From JACVRW01 sp052038485 (lineage in GTDB: Bacteria > Actinomycetota > Thermoleophilia > Solirubrobacterales > Thermoleophilaceae): DNA of 20,632 nt. Each line of letters opens with the position of its first letter. The stretch's first letter is position 1. The notes beneath the pieces were generated by a model, which saw nothing but the letters and a program-made list of their open reading frames with translations, did not search any database and was not told the origin of the DNA. The translations under genes were made by a program, and so were the position numbers. Of this stretch, positions 1 through 8,191 are shown piece by piece. The DNA is taken from assembly GCA_052038485.1 (NCBI GenBank), contig JBQGCL010000013.1, positions 1 to 20,632 of the forward strand, read 5' to 3'.

Positions 1-2254
1 GCTGGCGCAACGCGGCGGCGCGCTCGCCGAGCTGCGGCACCCGGTCGATCACGTCCATCACCAGGTGGAAGCGGTCCAGGTCGTTCAGCATGACCATGTC
101 GAACGGCGTGGTGGTCGTTCCCTCCTCCTTGTAGCCGCGCACGTGCAGGTTGTGGTGATTGGCGCGACGGTAGGAGAGCCGGTGGATCAGCCAGGGGTAG
201 CCGTGGTAGGCGAAGATCACCGGCTGCGAGGTGGTGAAGAGGGCGTCGAACTCGCGGTCGGGCAGGCCGTGAGGATGCTCCGACTCCGGCTGGAGCCGCA
301 TCAGGTCGACCACGTTGACGACCCGGACGGCCAGGTCGGGCAGATGCTCGCGGAGGAGCGCGGCGGCTGCGACCGTCTCGAGCGTGGGGATGTCGCCGGC
401 GCAGGCGAGCACGACGTCGGGCTCGGCGCCGTCCTCGCTCGAGGCCCAGTCCCAGATGCCGATGCCGCGCGTGCAGTGCGCGATCGCCTCGTCCATCGAG
501 AGGTAGTCGAGCGAGGGCTGCTTGCCCGCCACGATCACGTTGACGTAGTCGCGCGAGCGCAGGCAGTGGTCGGCGACCGACAGCAGGCAGTTCGCGTCGG
601 GCGGCAGGTAGACGCGCACGATCTCCGCCTTCTTGTTCACGACGTGGTCGATGAAGCCCGGGTCCTGGTGCGAGAAGCCGTTGTGGTCCTGGCGCCAGAC
701 GTGGGACGAGAGCAGGTAGTTGAGCGACGCGATCGGGCGGCGCCAGGGGATGGCGCGCGTCACCTTCAGCCACTTCGCGTGCTGGTTGAACATCGAGTCG
801 ATGATGTGGATGAACGCCTCGTAGCAGTTGAAGATGCCGTGGCGGCCGGTGAGCAGATAGCCCTCGAGCCAGCCTTGGCAGAGGTGCTCGGACAGGACCT
901 CCATCACGCGCCCGTCGGGCGACAGGTGGTCGTCGCCGTCCCGGCGCTCGCCGTCCCACGCCCGGTCGGTCGCCTCGAACACCGCGCCGAGCCGGTTCGA
1001 GGCGGTCTCGTCCGGGCCAAAGATGCGGAAGTTCGAGGCGAAGCCGTTGGTCTCCATCACGTCGCGCAGCCACCCACCCAGCACGCTCGTCGCCTCGCTG
1101 GACGTCGTCCCGGGGCGGTCCACCTCCACCGCGTAGCCGCGGAAGTCGGGCAGCTCCAGGTCGCGCAGCAGCTTGCCGCCGTTGGCGTGGGGGTTGGCGC
1201 CCATGCGACGCTCGCCAACCGGGCGCAGCGCGCGCAGCTCGTCGTGGAGCCGGCCGCCGTCGTCGAACAGCTCCTCGGGCCGGTAGGAGCGCAGCCAACG
1301 CTCCAGCTCGCGCAGGTGCTCCGGGTTGTCGGCGAGCTGGGCGAGCGGGACCTGATGCGATCTGAACGTGCCCTCGGCGGGCTTGCCGTCGACCTCCTTG
1401 GGGCCCGTCCACCCCTTCGGGGTGCGCAGGACGATCATCGGCCAGCGCGGGCGGGCGAGATCACCGCCGCGGGCGCGCTCTTGGATGGTGGCGATCTCGT
1501 CGAGGCAGTCGTCGAGCGTGGCAGCCAGCGCCTCGTGCACCTCGGCGGGCTCGTCTCCCTCGACGAAGCGCGGCGAGTGCCCGTAGCCCTCGAGCAGCGA
1601 GCTCAGCTCGGCCTGAGGTATGCGCGCCAGCACCGTCGGGTTGGCGATCTTGTAGCCGTTCAGGTGCAGGACCGGCAGGACGGCGCCGTCGCGCGCGGGG
1701 TTGACGAACTTGTTGGAATGCCAACTCGCGGCAAGCGGGCCGGTTTCGGCCTCGCCGTCCCCGACGACGCACAGGGCCAGCAGGTCGGGATTGTCGAATA
1801 CGGCGCCATAGGCGTGCAGGAGCGCGTACCCGAGCTCGCCGCCCTCGTGGATGCTGCCCGGTGTCTCGGGAGCCACGTGCGACGGGACGCCGCCCGGGAA
1901 CGAGAACTGGCGAAACAGGCGGCGCAGTCCCTCCTCGTCCTCGCCGATCTGCGGGTAGATCTCCGAGTAGGTGCCCTCCAGGTAGGTGTTCGCCACCAGG
2001 CCGGGCCCACCGTGGCCCGGGCCCGTTATGAAGATCGCGTTGAGGTCACGCTCGCGGATCGCCCGATTCAGGTGGACGTAGAGCAGGTTGAGCCCAGGCG
2101 TCGTGCCCCAGTGGCCCAGCAACCGCGGCTTGACATGCTCGAGAGCGAGCGGTTCGCGCAGCAGCGGATTCGCCTGCAGGTAGATCTGGCCGACCGACAG
2201 GTAGTTCGCGGCGCGCCAGTACGCGTCCAGCAGGCGCAGCTCCTCGGGATCCAC
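1..2254 (-). CDS. xfp: Phosphoketolase (xylulose-5-P/fructose-6-P), 3' end cut by window edge
   Basis: Thiamine-diphosphate enzyme that phosphorolytically cleaves xylulose-5-P (often also fructose-6-P) to acetyl-phosphate and an aldose phosphate in the cytosol. About 751 codons are visible; the family is near 800-825 residues, so some tens of C-terminal residues lie outside the window. Family motifs are plain: LGHWGTTPGLN (His48), GPGHGG (His81), GSIHEGGELGYAL (His136), the ThDP motif GDGEAETGPLAASWHSNKF from about residue 165, LNGYKIANPT, and further on WRQDHNGFSHQDPGF. The start is GTG at 2254; only one base separates it from the TAG of the upstream USP gene, so translation is probably coupled. 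It is the last visible gene of the TreT-USP-phosphoketolase operon. No acetate kinase or phosphotransacetylase is visible, so the fate of acetyl-phosphate is unknown. Which sugar phosphate is preferred cannot be read from the sequence. Confidence 0.95.
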   Translation of the reverse strand, partial: MDPEELRLLDAYWRAANYLSVGQIYLQANPLLREPLALEHVKPRLLGHWGTTPGLNLLYVHLNRAIRERDLNAIFITGPGHGGPGLVANTYLEGTYSEIYPQIGEDEEGLRRLFRQFSFPGGVPSHVAPETPGSIHEGGELGYALLHAYGAVFDNPDLLALCVVGDGEAETGPLAASWHSNKFVNPARDGAVLPVLHLNGYKIANPTVLARIPQAELSSLLEGYGHSPRFVEGDEPAEVHEALAATLDDCLDEIATIQERARGGDLARPRWPMIVLRTPKGWTGPKEVDGKPAEGTFRSHQVPLAQLADNPEHLRELERWLRSYRPEELFDDGGRLHDELRALRPVGERRMGANPHANGGKLLRDLELPDFRGYAVEVDRPGTTSSEATSVLGGWLRDVMETNGFASNFRIFGPDETASNRLGAVFEATDRAWDGERRDGDDHLSPDGRVMEVLSEHLCQGWLEGYLLTGRHGIFNCYEAFIHIIDSMFNQHAKWLKVTRAIPWRRPIASLNYLLSSHVWRQDHNGFSHQDPGFIDHVVNKKAEIVRVYLPPDANCLLSVADHCLRSRDYVNVIVAGKQPSLDYLSMDEAIAHCTRGIGIWDWASSEDGAEPDVVLACAGDIPTLETVAAAALLREHLPDLAVRVVNVVDLMRLQPESEHPHGLPDREFDALFTTSQPVIFAYHGYPWLIHRLSYRRANHHNLHVRGYKEEGTTTTPFDMVMLNDLDRFHLVMDVIDRVPQLGERAAALRQ

Positions 2255-2255
2255 G

Positions 2256-3164
2256 CTAGACGACGCTACCGGCCTCGTCCGCGGCGGGCGCTCCGGCATC
2301 CGCCAACGCGGGGCGCGGATGCACGATCAGGGGGCAAGGCGCCGAGCGCACCAGCTCCGTCGAGACGGAGCCGAGCAGCACCCGTCGCACCGGTCCGTAC
2401 GCCCGCGAGCCAACCACCAGGACCCCGCTGTCGGCGACCGCGGTGCGCGCGAGCGCGCGCGCCACCTCTCCCTCGGCGAGCACGGTTTCGACGCGCACGT
2501 CGTTCGGCACCGAGGCGACCGCCTCGTCGAGCCGATCCTGCGTAGCCGACCGGATCGCGTCCTGGAGCTCCTGCAAGCCCACGCCCGCGCCGGTGCCGGC
2601 GCCGTAGATCGCGGGTGCGGGCGCGGCGACCGAGACGACCTTGAGCGGCGCCACCGTGGCTCGCGCGAGCTCAATCGCGTCCGCGAGCGCCGCGCGCGAC
2701 TCGGGCTGGGCGTCGTATCCGACGGCGACCTCCTCGATTCCCGCCGACGCCCGGTCGGCGTACCCGAGCGGCGCGATCGCGATCGCGCAGGGCGACCCGG
2801 TCAGCAGGCTCATCGCGACGCTGCCCGCGAGGATCTGGCCGACCTTGCCGTAATGGGCGGAGCCGAGCACGACGAGGTCGGCGTCGCTGCGTTCGGCGTA
2901 CTCGTGCAAACCGCGCGCGGGCGAGCTGGCTTCGACGGTGTCGGCGGCGATTGCCTGGGCACCACCGGCGTCTTCGAGCCTGCGCTCAAGCTCGGCGTCG
3001 AGATTCGCGAGATTGGGGTAAGGGGCGCCCCAGATCGGGTCGAACTGGAGCACGGTGACCGCGGTCAGCGACGCACCGGTCGCGCCGGCGAGCTGCTTGG
3101 CGAAGGCAACCGCATCGCCCGCTTGCGCGCTGCCGTCGTATCCGATGACGATCTGCTTGTACAT
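2256..3164 (-). CDS. Tandem universal stress protein (two UspA domains)
   Basis: About 302 residues made of two UspA domains. Each opens with a beta-strand and acidic loop (IVIGYDGS at the N-terminus; VAVGYDAQPES in the second), and each ends in the nucleotide-loop region (GSAHYGKVGQILAGSV; GSRAYGPVRRVLLGSVS). The G-S-x-x-Y-G...L-x-G-S pattern keeps the glycine/serine residues that contact ATP phosphates in ATP-binding USPs, so nucleotide binding is likely in both halves. I chose ATG 3164 because MYKQIVIGYDGS is where family members begin. ATG 3200 in the same frame would add 12 residues and has a purine stretch (GGAAAG) three bases upstream, so it cannot be excluded. The gene lies between TreT (about 70 bp upstream, or 31 bp from the alternative start) and phosphoketolase (1 bp downstream). 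The exact role is unknown; USPs are typically induced by starvation, hypoxia or redox stress. Confidence 0.92.
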   Translation of the reverse strand: MYKQIVIGYDGSAQAGDAVAFAKQLAGATGASLTAVTVLQFDPIWGAPYPNLANLDAELERRLEDAGGAQAIAADTVEASSPARGLHEYAERSDADLVVLGSAHYGKVGQILAGSVAMSLLTGSPCAIAIAPLGYADRASAGIEEVAVGYDAQPESRAALADAIELARATVAPLKVVSVAAPAPAIYGAGTGAGVGLQELQDAIRSATQDRLDEAVASVPNDVRVETVLAEGEVARALARTAVADSGVLVVGSRAYGPVRRVLLGSVSTELVRSAPCPLIVHPRPALADAGAPAADEAGSVV

Positions 3165-3231
3165 GCCGCCCAGTGTTTCGCCGCCGGGGTCCGATGCCAT
3201 CCGCTTTCCGCCCGCGTGTCGCCCGGGGAAA

Positions 3232-4653
3232 CTACGTAGCCGTCAGCAGCTCTTCGAAGAGGTCCACGTAGCGGCGCAGGTGGCCAGGGCCCAGGAACTG
3301 CTCGCGCACCTGCTCCCGTGCTCGTAGGCCCATCTCGCGGGCCGCGGCGGGGTTGGCGATCCGCTCGGTCACGGCATCCGCGAACGCCTCCAGGTCGCGC
3401 GGGTCGACCAGCACGCCCGTGTCGCCGTCGACGATCTGCTCCTGGATGCCACCGACGCGGCTGGCCACGACCGGCCGCGCCTTCCACATCGCCTCGGCGA
3501 CGGTGAGCCCGAACCCCTCGGCGAGGCTCTTCTGCACCGCGACATCCGCTCGCCGCTGCAGCGCGTTGACGATCGCGGCGTTCTCCTCCACGTCGTCCAT
3601 TGGGAGCGAGAAGAGATGGATGCGGTCGCGCAACTCCGGTTCGCAACCGGCCCGGCGGTTCTGCACCTCCGTCAGCACCTCGAGTCCCTCCGGGTCGTCG
3701 GCCACCGCGGCGGCGGACGGCCCCGCCAGGACCAGGTGGGCTTCGCTGCGCGGCCCGATCGCCTCGCAGAACGCGTGCATGATGCCGATCGGGTCCTTGA
3801 GGCGGTCCCAGCGCGAGACCTGGACGATCGCGGGGACGTCATCGGGGAGCGGTGGGGTTCCGGATCGGTCGGCGCTGCGGTCGACCCGTCCGGGAGTTCC
3901 GTCGCGCCGGCTGAACGCCGGGGGGTCGCCGGCTCTTCCCGGCTCGAGCCCGGCGACGCGCCGGATCGCGCGCGCCACGCCGTCCTCGAGCTGCTGGTTC
4001 TTGGCCGAGAACGCGTCGATCGAGGGCGGGATCACGCGCACCCGGCTGCGATCGAGCCCTTCCCAGACGTACGCCTCGCGCGAGAACACGACCGCCTCGG
4101 CCGGCTCGACGTGAGGGCGCAGGAACGCCCAGGCTTCGAGGGCGAGGTCGTTGGGCTCGTCGATGCCGACGTGGCAGCGCCACACGACGTGCGCGCCGCG
4201 ATCGCGCAAGGGCTGGATCAACGCGGCGGTCTGGGGATCGTGGAGCAGCACGACGTCGCCCGGCATCACGAGCTCGCCGAGCTCGCCGGCGTTGGCCGCG
4301 CCGGTGTCGCGGAAGACCGCCTCGTCCTCGGGTCCGAGGCCGAGCCCGTCGCCCGGCGAGCCGTGCAGCATGTTGTGGATCCGCTTGGTGACGCGGAAGA
4401 AGTCCGGGTTCCCGCCGATCACGACCCAGCGCGCGTCGAGCCCCGCGCCGCGCGTGTAGGCGAGCAGCGACGCGAGCATCTCGGCCACGCCGCCGCCGCG
4501 CGACGTCGAGTTGACGTTCCAGATCACCCGCGAGCCCATCAGCGCCTGGCCGCGCTCGATCGTCTGCTCGAAGTCCGCGGCCTGCCGTTCGGACAGCAGC
4601 GACATGATGCGCGCCGGCGAGATCGGCGCAACGGGCACGTGCTGGAGTGTCAC
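3232..4653 (-). CDS. treT: Trehalose synthase TreT-like GT4 glycosyltransferase
   Basis: 473-residue GT-B fold retaining glycosyltransferase, most like trehalose glycosyltransferring synthase (TreT), which joins an NDP-glucose to glucose to give trehalose, reversibly in some members. The N-terminal domain shows STSRGGGVAEML (residues about 49-60), LLHDPQTAALIQPL (136-149) and RCHVGIDEPN (159-168). The C-terminal domain shows VQVSRWDRLKDPIG (277-290, with the donor-phosphate Arg/Lys pair) and SLAEGFGLTVAEAM (376-389, the E-x7-E donor motif). A polar loop at about 240-272 separates the domains. The start is GTG 4653, placed 7 bases after a TACGGT box, which suggests a leaderless message. It is the first gene of an operon with USP and phosphoketolase. 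Trehalose is a compatible solute and reserve, consistent with a stress operon. The family call is good; the precise acceptor and donor are inferred. Confidence 0.85.
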   Translation of the reverse strand: MTLQHVPVAPISPARIMSLLSERQAADFEQTIERGQALMGSRVIWNVNSTSRGGGVAEMLASLLAYTRGAGLDARWVVIGGNPDFFRVTKRIHNMLHGSPGDGLGLGPEDEAVFRDTGAANAGELGELVMPGDVVLLHDPQTAALIQPLRDRGAHVVWRCHVGIDEPNDLALEAWAFLRPHVEPAEAVVFSREAYVWEGLDRSRVRVIPPSIDAFSAKNQQLEDGVARAIRRVAGLEPGRAGDPPAFSRRDGTPGRVDRSADRSGTPPLPDDVPAIVQVSRWDRLKDPIGIMHAFCEAIGPRSEAHLVLAGPSAAAVADDPEGLEVLTEVQNRRAGCEPELRDRIHLFSLPMDDVEENAAIVNALQRRADVAVQKSLAEGFGLTVAEAMWKARPVVASRVGGIQEQIVDGDTGVLVDPRDLEAFADAVTERIANPAAAREMGLRAREQVREQFLGPGHLRRYVDLFEELLTAT

Positions 4654-4660
4654 GCGGACG

Positions 4661-4666
4661 ACCGTA
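4661..4666 (-). promoter_or_regulatory. -10 box (TACGGT) of the treT operon, leaderless start
   Basis: On the minus strand TACGGT fits the actinobacterial TANNNT -10 consensus. It ends 7 bases before the GTG start at 4653, so transcription should begin at or next to the start codon. I see no convincing -35 hexamer and no Shine-Dalgarno before the GTG. Confidence 0.5.
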
Positions 4667-4742
4667 CGGGAACGGGCGCCGGCGCAGCCCGCTCGAGGAA
4701 GGTCGCATCGAGGGGTGTCAGCCGCTCGCCGCTGCGGGCTGT

Positions 4743-4798
4743 GGCCATGCGCGCATCCTTCCGTGTCCGTGGGCCATGCGGCATCCGCAGCGGATGCC
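4743..4798. promoter_or_regulatory. Dyad and direct repeat in the divergent treT / ABC intergenic region
   Basis: The 226-bp gap between the divergent treT and ABC genes holds a perfect 8-bp inverted repeat, GGCATCCG-CAG-CGGATGCC (4780-4798). The stretch GGCCATGCG plus (C)GCATCC occurs at 4743-4758 and again at 4772-4786, offset 29 bp and running into the dyad. It is roughly equidistant from both predicted -10 boxes, which would suit a shared operator. A chance palindrome in G+C-rich DNA is possible. Confidence 0.3.
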
Positions 4799-4867
4799 CG
4801 ACCGGTTGCGGCGGACTACGGACCGCGTGGGGTGCTTCGTGCCGATGGCCGATGAGGCGAGCGCACG

Positions 4868-4873
4868 TACGTT
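4868..4873 (+). promoter_or_regulatory. -10 box (TACGTT) of the ABC transporter operon, leaderless start
   Basis: TACGTT matches TANNNT and ends 6 bases before ATG 4880, predicting a leaderless message. There is no Shine-Dalgarno in the GCCGCA spacer. No clear -35 hexamer is visible. Confidence 0.45.
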
Positions 4874-4879
4874 GCCGCA

Positions 4880-5632
4880 ATGGACAGCGCAACCATCGAG
4901 CGCGAGGTCTCGACCGCCGTAAGCGGCCACGACATCGTCAAGCGCTACGGCCACGGCGCGACGGCCGTGGAGGCTCTGCGCGGCGTCAGCGTCGGATTCG
5001 ATCGCGGCAGCTTCACGGCGATCATGGGGCCGTCGGGGTCCGGCAAGTCGACGCTCATGCACATCCTCGCCGGACTCGACCGGCCCACGTCCGGCTGGGT
5101 CGAGCTGGCCGGCACGCGGCTCGACGAGCTCTCCGACCGCGAGCTGACGCTCATGCGCCGCCACGACATCGGGTTCGTCTTCCAGGCCTACAACCTGCTG
5201 CCGGTCCTGACGGCGGAGGAGAACATCACGCTGCCGCTGCGGATCGGCAACGAGAAGGTCGACCGCGACTGGCTCGAGGCCCTGATCGAGACCGTCCACC
5301 TCGGCGACCGGCGCGAGCACCGCCCCGCCGAGCTGTCGGGCGGCGAGCAGCAGCGCGTGGCGGTCGCCCGTGCCCTGGTCGCCAAGCCCGAGGTCGTCTT
5401 CGCGGACGAGCCGACCGGCAACCTCGACTCGGTCGCCGGGCGTCAGGTGCTCCAGCTGCTGCGGCGTGCCGTCGACGAGCTCGGCCAGACGATCGTGATG
5501 GTGACGCACGATCCCACCGCGGCCGCGATCGCGGACGCCGTCTTGTTCCTGGCCGACGGGCAGATCGTCGACCGTCACGAGAAGCCATCCGTCGACGAGA
5601 TCCTCGACCACCTCAAGGAACTCAGTAGATGA
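4880..5632 (+). CDS. ABC transporter ATP-binding protein, MacB/LolD/FtsE type
   Basis: 250-residue nucleotide-binding subunit that would drive the adjacent FtsX-type permease at the cytoplasmic membrane. The elements are complete and in order: Walker A GPSGSGKST (50-58), Q-loop Gln102 in VFQAYNLLP, signature LSGGEQQRVAVARAL (152-166), Walker B VVFADEPTGNLDS with catalytic Glu177, and switch His210 in MVTHD. The FQxYNLLP and ADEPTGNLDS strings are typical of the LolD/MacB subgroup, which works by mechanotransmission rather than by transporting solute through a membrane channel. The stop overlaps the permease start in ATGA (5629-5632), so the two are translationally coupled. The substrate cannot be told; no periplasmic adaptor (MacA-like) gene is next to it. 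Confidence 0.95.
   Translation: MDSATIEREVSTAVSGHDIVKRYGHGATAVEALRGVSVGFDRGSFTAIMGPSGSGKSTLMHILAGLDRPTSGWVELAGTRLDELSDRELTLMRRHDIGFVFQAYNLLPVLTAEENITLPLRIGNEKVDRDWLEALIETVHLGDRREHRPAELSGGEQQRVAVARALVAKPEVVFADEPTGNLDSVAGRQVLQLLRRAVDELGQTIVMVTHDPTAAAIADAVLFLADGQIVDRHEKPSVDEILDHLKELSR
5615..5619 (+). promoter_or_regulatory. Ribosome binding site of the permease gene
   Basis: AAGGA lies 9 bases upstream of ATG 5629, inside the end of the ATPase gene. It is a real Shine-Dalgarno for an internal operon gene, in contrast to the first genes of units in this window, which lack one. Confidence 0.5.
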
Positions 5633-8187
5633 CGAGCCTCGCGCTGCGGGGATTGGCGGCGCGCAAGCTGCGCTCGGCGCTGACCGCCACGGCGATCCTG
5701 CTCGGCGTCGCGATGGTCGCCGGAACCTACGTCCTGACCGACCAGATCAGGAACGCGTTCGAGAACATCCAGTCGCAGGCGGTCGAGGGCATCGACGTGG
5801 TCGTGACCCCGAGGGAGGCGTTCGGCTCCGACTTCGCCGAGCAGCAGACGATCGACGAAGGCGTCGTGAGGAAGCTCGAGCGCGTCGACGGGGTGGAGGC
5901 GGCTCACGGCCAGGTCGGCGCCAGCGGACGCCTCGTGATCGACGGGAAGGCGGTCGACACTGCCGGTGCCCCGAGCTTCGTGATCGGTGCAGCTCCGGCG
6001 CGCTTCGACCCGCTCGACACGATCGCCGGGCGCCAGCCCAGGGCGGACGGCGAGATCGCGATCCTCCAACAGAACGCCGAGAAGCACGGTCTCGACGTCG
6101 GCGACCGCGTCGGCCTGGCCACCCGCGACGGCGTCAGGCGCTTCCGCGTCGTCGGCATCTTCTCGTTCGGCGAAGGCGGCTCGTCACTCGGCGGCACTTC
6201 GCTGATGACCATTCCCACGGCCCAGCTCCAACGGCTGTTCGACTACGACGGCCAGGTGTCCTACATCGAGGTGATCGCCTCGAGCGGCGTGACCGCCGAG
6301 CAGCTGATTCCGCGGCTTCGGGACGTCCTGCCGGGGTCGCTCAGGGTCCAGACGGCGAAGCAGAACGCCCAGGAGAACGCCGACGAGATCAACGACAGCA
6401 TCGGTGGCTTCCTCACGCCGGCGCTGCTCGCCTTTGCCGGCGCGGCGCTGCTCGTGGGGGCCTTCATCATCTTCAACACCTTCTCGATCACGGTCGCGCA
6501 GCGCACCCGCGAGTTCGCCGTGCTGCGCTCGCTCGGCGCGACCCGCGGGCAGGTCATGGGCGCGATGCTGGTCGAGGCGCTGGTGCTGGGCGCGATCGCG
6601 TCGGTCCTCGGAATCGCCGCCGGCCTCGGGTTCGCGAAGCTGCTGTCCGCGCTGTTCGACGTGATCGGCTTCGGCATCCCGCGCAGCGGGCTGGTGCTCG
6701 CCCCGCGCACGATCGTGCTGTCGCTCGCGATCGGGCTGGTCGTGACCGCGGTGGCCGCGCTCGCGCCGGCGCTGCGCGCCACGCGCGTGCCCCCGGTCGC
6801 GGCGATGTCCGAACTGGCGGCCGAGCCCAGCCCCGCCGCGCGGCGCACCAGGGTGGTCCTGACGGCGCTCACCGCGATCGTCGGTATCGGGCTGCTGACC
6901 AAGGGGCTGTTCGGCACGGGGCCGGCGACCACCCGGCTGGTGGCGGTCGCGGGCGGCGCCGTGGTGGCGTTCGTGGCGGTTGCCCTGTCGGCCCGTTACA
7001 TCGCCAAGCCGCTGGCCTCTGTGATCGGCATCCCCATCGAGCGCGTCTTCCAGGTGCCCGGCCACCTCGCGCGCGAGAACGCGATGCGCAACCCGGCCCG
7101 CACCGCGATCACGTCCGCCGCGCTGATGGTCGGTGTCGGGCTGGTGGTCTTCGTCGCGGTCTTCACGGCGGGCGTGAAGTCGACCTTCTCGGGGAAGATC
7201 GACGAGCTGGTCAAGGCCGACGTGTTCGTCTTCTCGGAGTCGTTCGATCCGATCCCGGCCGCGACCGAGCGTGAGGTCGCCGGCGTGCCGGGCGTCGCAC
7301 ACGTAGCCAGCCTGCTGTTCGACCAGATCGAGGTGAACGGCCAGAAGTCGAACGTCACCCGCGACACACTCACGGCCATCGAGCCGGACGCGCTGAAGGC
7401 GACCTATACCTTCGATTGGCTCGACGGCGACGACGGCTTGGTGGCCAGGCTCGGCCGCAACGAGGCGCTCGTCGAGGAGCAGTTCGCCAAGGCGCACGAC
7501 CTCCAGGTCGGGGACGGCTACCGCGTCGTCACGCCGTCGAACGGGCGCGCCTGGATGCGCGTCATGGGCATCTACCGCGATCCGACGATCCTCCAGGGGA
7601 CGCTGGTCACTCCCGAGACGCTCCACCTGATCTCGCGCGCGAAGGACCCGTTCGGACTGTTCGTGGACGTGGCGGACTCGGCGGACCCGAAGCAGGTCCA
7701 GGCCGGCATCGAGAAGGCGCTGGCCGCCTTCCCGACCGCCTCGGTGAAGGACAAGACCGGCTACAAGCAGACGATCGAGGAGCAGCTCAACCAGATCGTG
7801 TACCTGCTCTACGCGCTGCTGGCGATGAGCATCGTGATCTCGCTGTTCGGCATCGCCAACAGCCTGTTCCTGTCAATCCACGAGCGCACCCGCGAGTTCG
7901 GCCTGCTGCGCGCCGTCGGCGCGACGACCGACCAGGTGCGGCGCGTGATCCGCTACGAGAGCGTGATCACCGCGGTGATCGGCGGCCTGCTCGGCACCGG
8001 CGTCGGGATCGTGTTCGCCTGGCTGACGACGCGCGCCCTGTCCGACTGGGACGTGAGCTTCAGCGTGCCGCCCGGGCAGCTCGTCCTGATCGCGGTGGTG
8101 GCGGTGATCGTGGGAGTCGTAGGCGCGATCGCACCCGCGCGCCGCGGAGCACGGATCGACGTCCTGGCCTCGATCCGGTACGAATGA
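5629..8187 (+). CDS. FtsX/MacB-type ABC transporter permease, duplicated core
   Basis: 852-residue membrane protein. A first helix at about residues 16-36 follows a basic N-terminus (LAARKLRSALT). A large extracytoplasmic domain (about 40-255) leads to a first FtsX core with helices at roughly 262-390, including the coupling region TREFAVLRSLGATRGQVMGAM. A second half repeats the plan: HLARENAMRNPARTAITSAA, another extracytoplasmic domain, and a C-terminal FtsX core from about residue 722 with TREFGLLRAVGATTDQVRRV. The duplicated TREF-LLR-GAT coupling motifs are diagnostic of this permease family. With the upstream ATPase it should form a type VII (MacB-like) exporter or lipoprotein/envelope-handling machine. 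A USP gene begins 4 bp after its stop, an unusual operon partner. The substrate is unknown. Confidence 0.93.
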   Translation: MTSLALRGLAARKLRSALTATAILLGVAMVAGTYVLTDQIRNAFENIQSQAVEGIDVVVTPREAFGSDFAEQQTIDEGVVRKLERVDGVEAAHGQVGASGRLVIDGKAVDTAGAPSFVIGAAPARFDPLDTIAGRQPRADGEIAILQQNAEKHGLDVGDRVGLATRDGVRRFRVVGIFSFGEGGSSLGGTSLMTIPTAQLQRLFDYDGQVSYIEVIASSGVTAEQLIPRLRDVLPGSLRVQTAKQNAQENADEINDSIGGFLTPALLAFAGAALLVGAFIIFNTFSITVAQRTREFAVLRSLGATRGQVMGAMLVEALVLGAIASVLGIAAGLGFAKLLSALFDVIGFGIPRSGLVLAPRTIVLSLAIGLVVTAVAALAPALRATRVPPVAAMSELAAEPSPAARRTRVVLTALTAIVGIGLLTKGLFGTGPATTRLVAVAGGAVVAFVAVALSARYIAKPLASVIGIPIERVFQVPGHLARENAMRNPARTAITSAALMVGVGLVVFVAVFTAGVKSTFSGKIDELVKADVFVFSESFDPIPAATEREVAGVPGVAHVASLLFDQIEVNGQKSNVTRDTLTAIEPDALKATYTFDWLDGDDGLVARLGRNEALVEEQFAKAHDLQVGDGYRVVTPSNGRAWMRVMGIYRDPTILQGTLVTPETLHLISRAKDPFGLFVDVADSADPKQVQAGIEKALAAFPTASVKDKTGYKQTIEEQLNQIVYLLYALLAMSIVISLFGIANSLFLSIHERTREFGLLRAVGATTDQVRRVIRYESVITAVIGGLLGTGVGIVFAWLTTRALSDWDVSFSVPPGQLVLIAVVAVIVGVVGAIAPARRGARIDVLASIRYE

Positions 8188-8191
8188 GCTC

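Noticed and set aside
65..2545. Very long plus-strand open frame (about 826 codons)
   Set aside because: It lies antisense to phosphoketolase and the USP, is dominated by Arg/Val/Asp/Gly repeats typical of antisense frames in G+C-rich DNA, and shows no family motif, while the minus strand encodes clear enzymes.
3616..5628. Plus-strand frame of about 670 codons spanning treT and the ABC ATPase gene
   Set aside because: It runs antisense to TreT and then out of frame through the ATPase; its second half is Arg/Pro-rich shadow sequence.
6184..7626. Minus-strand frame of about 480 codons inside the permease gene
   Set aside because: Antisense to a permease with clear helices and coupling motifs; composition (Arg, Asp, His, Gln) is typical of a shadow.
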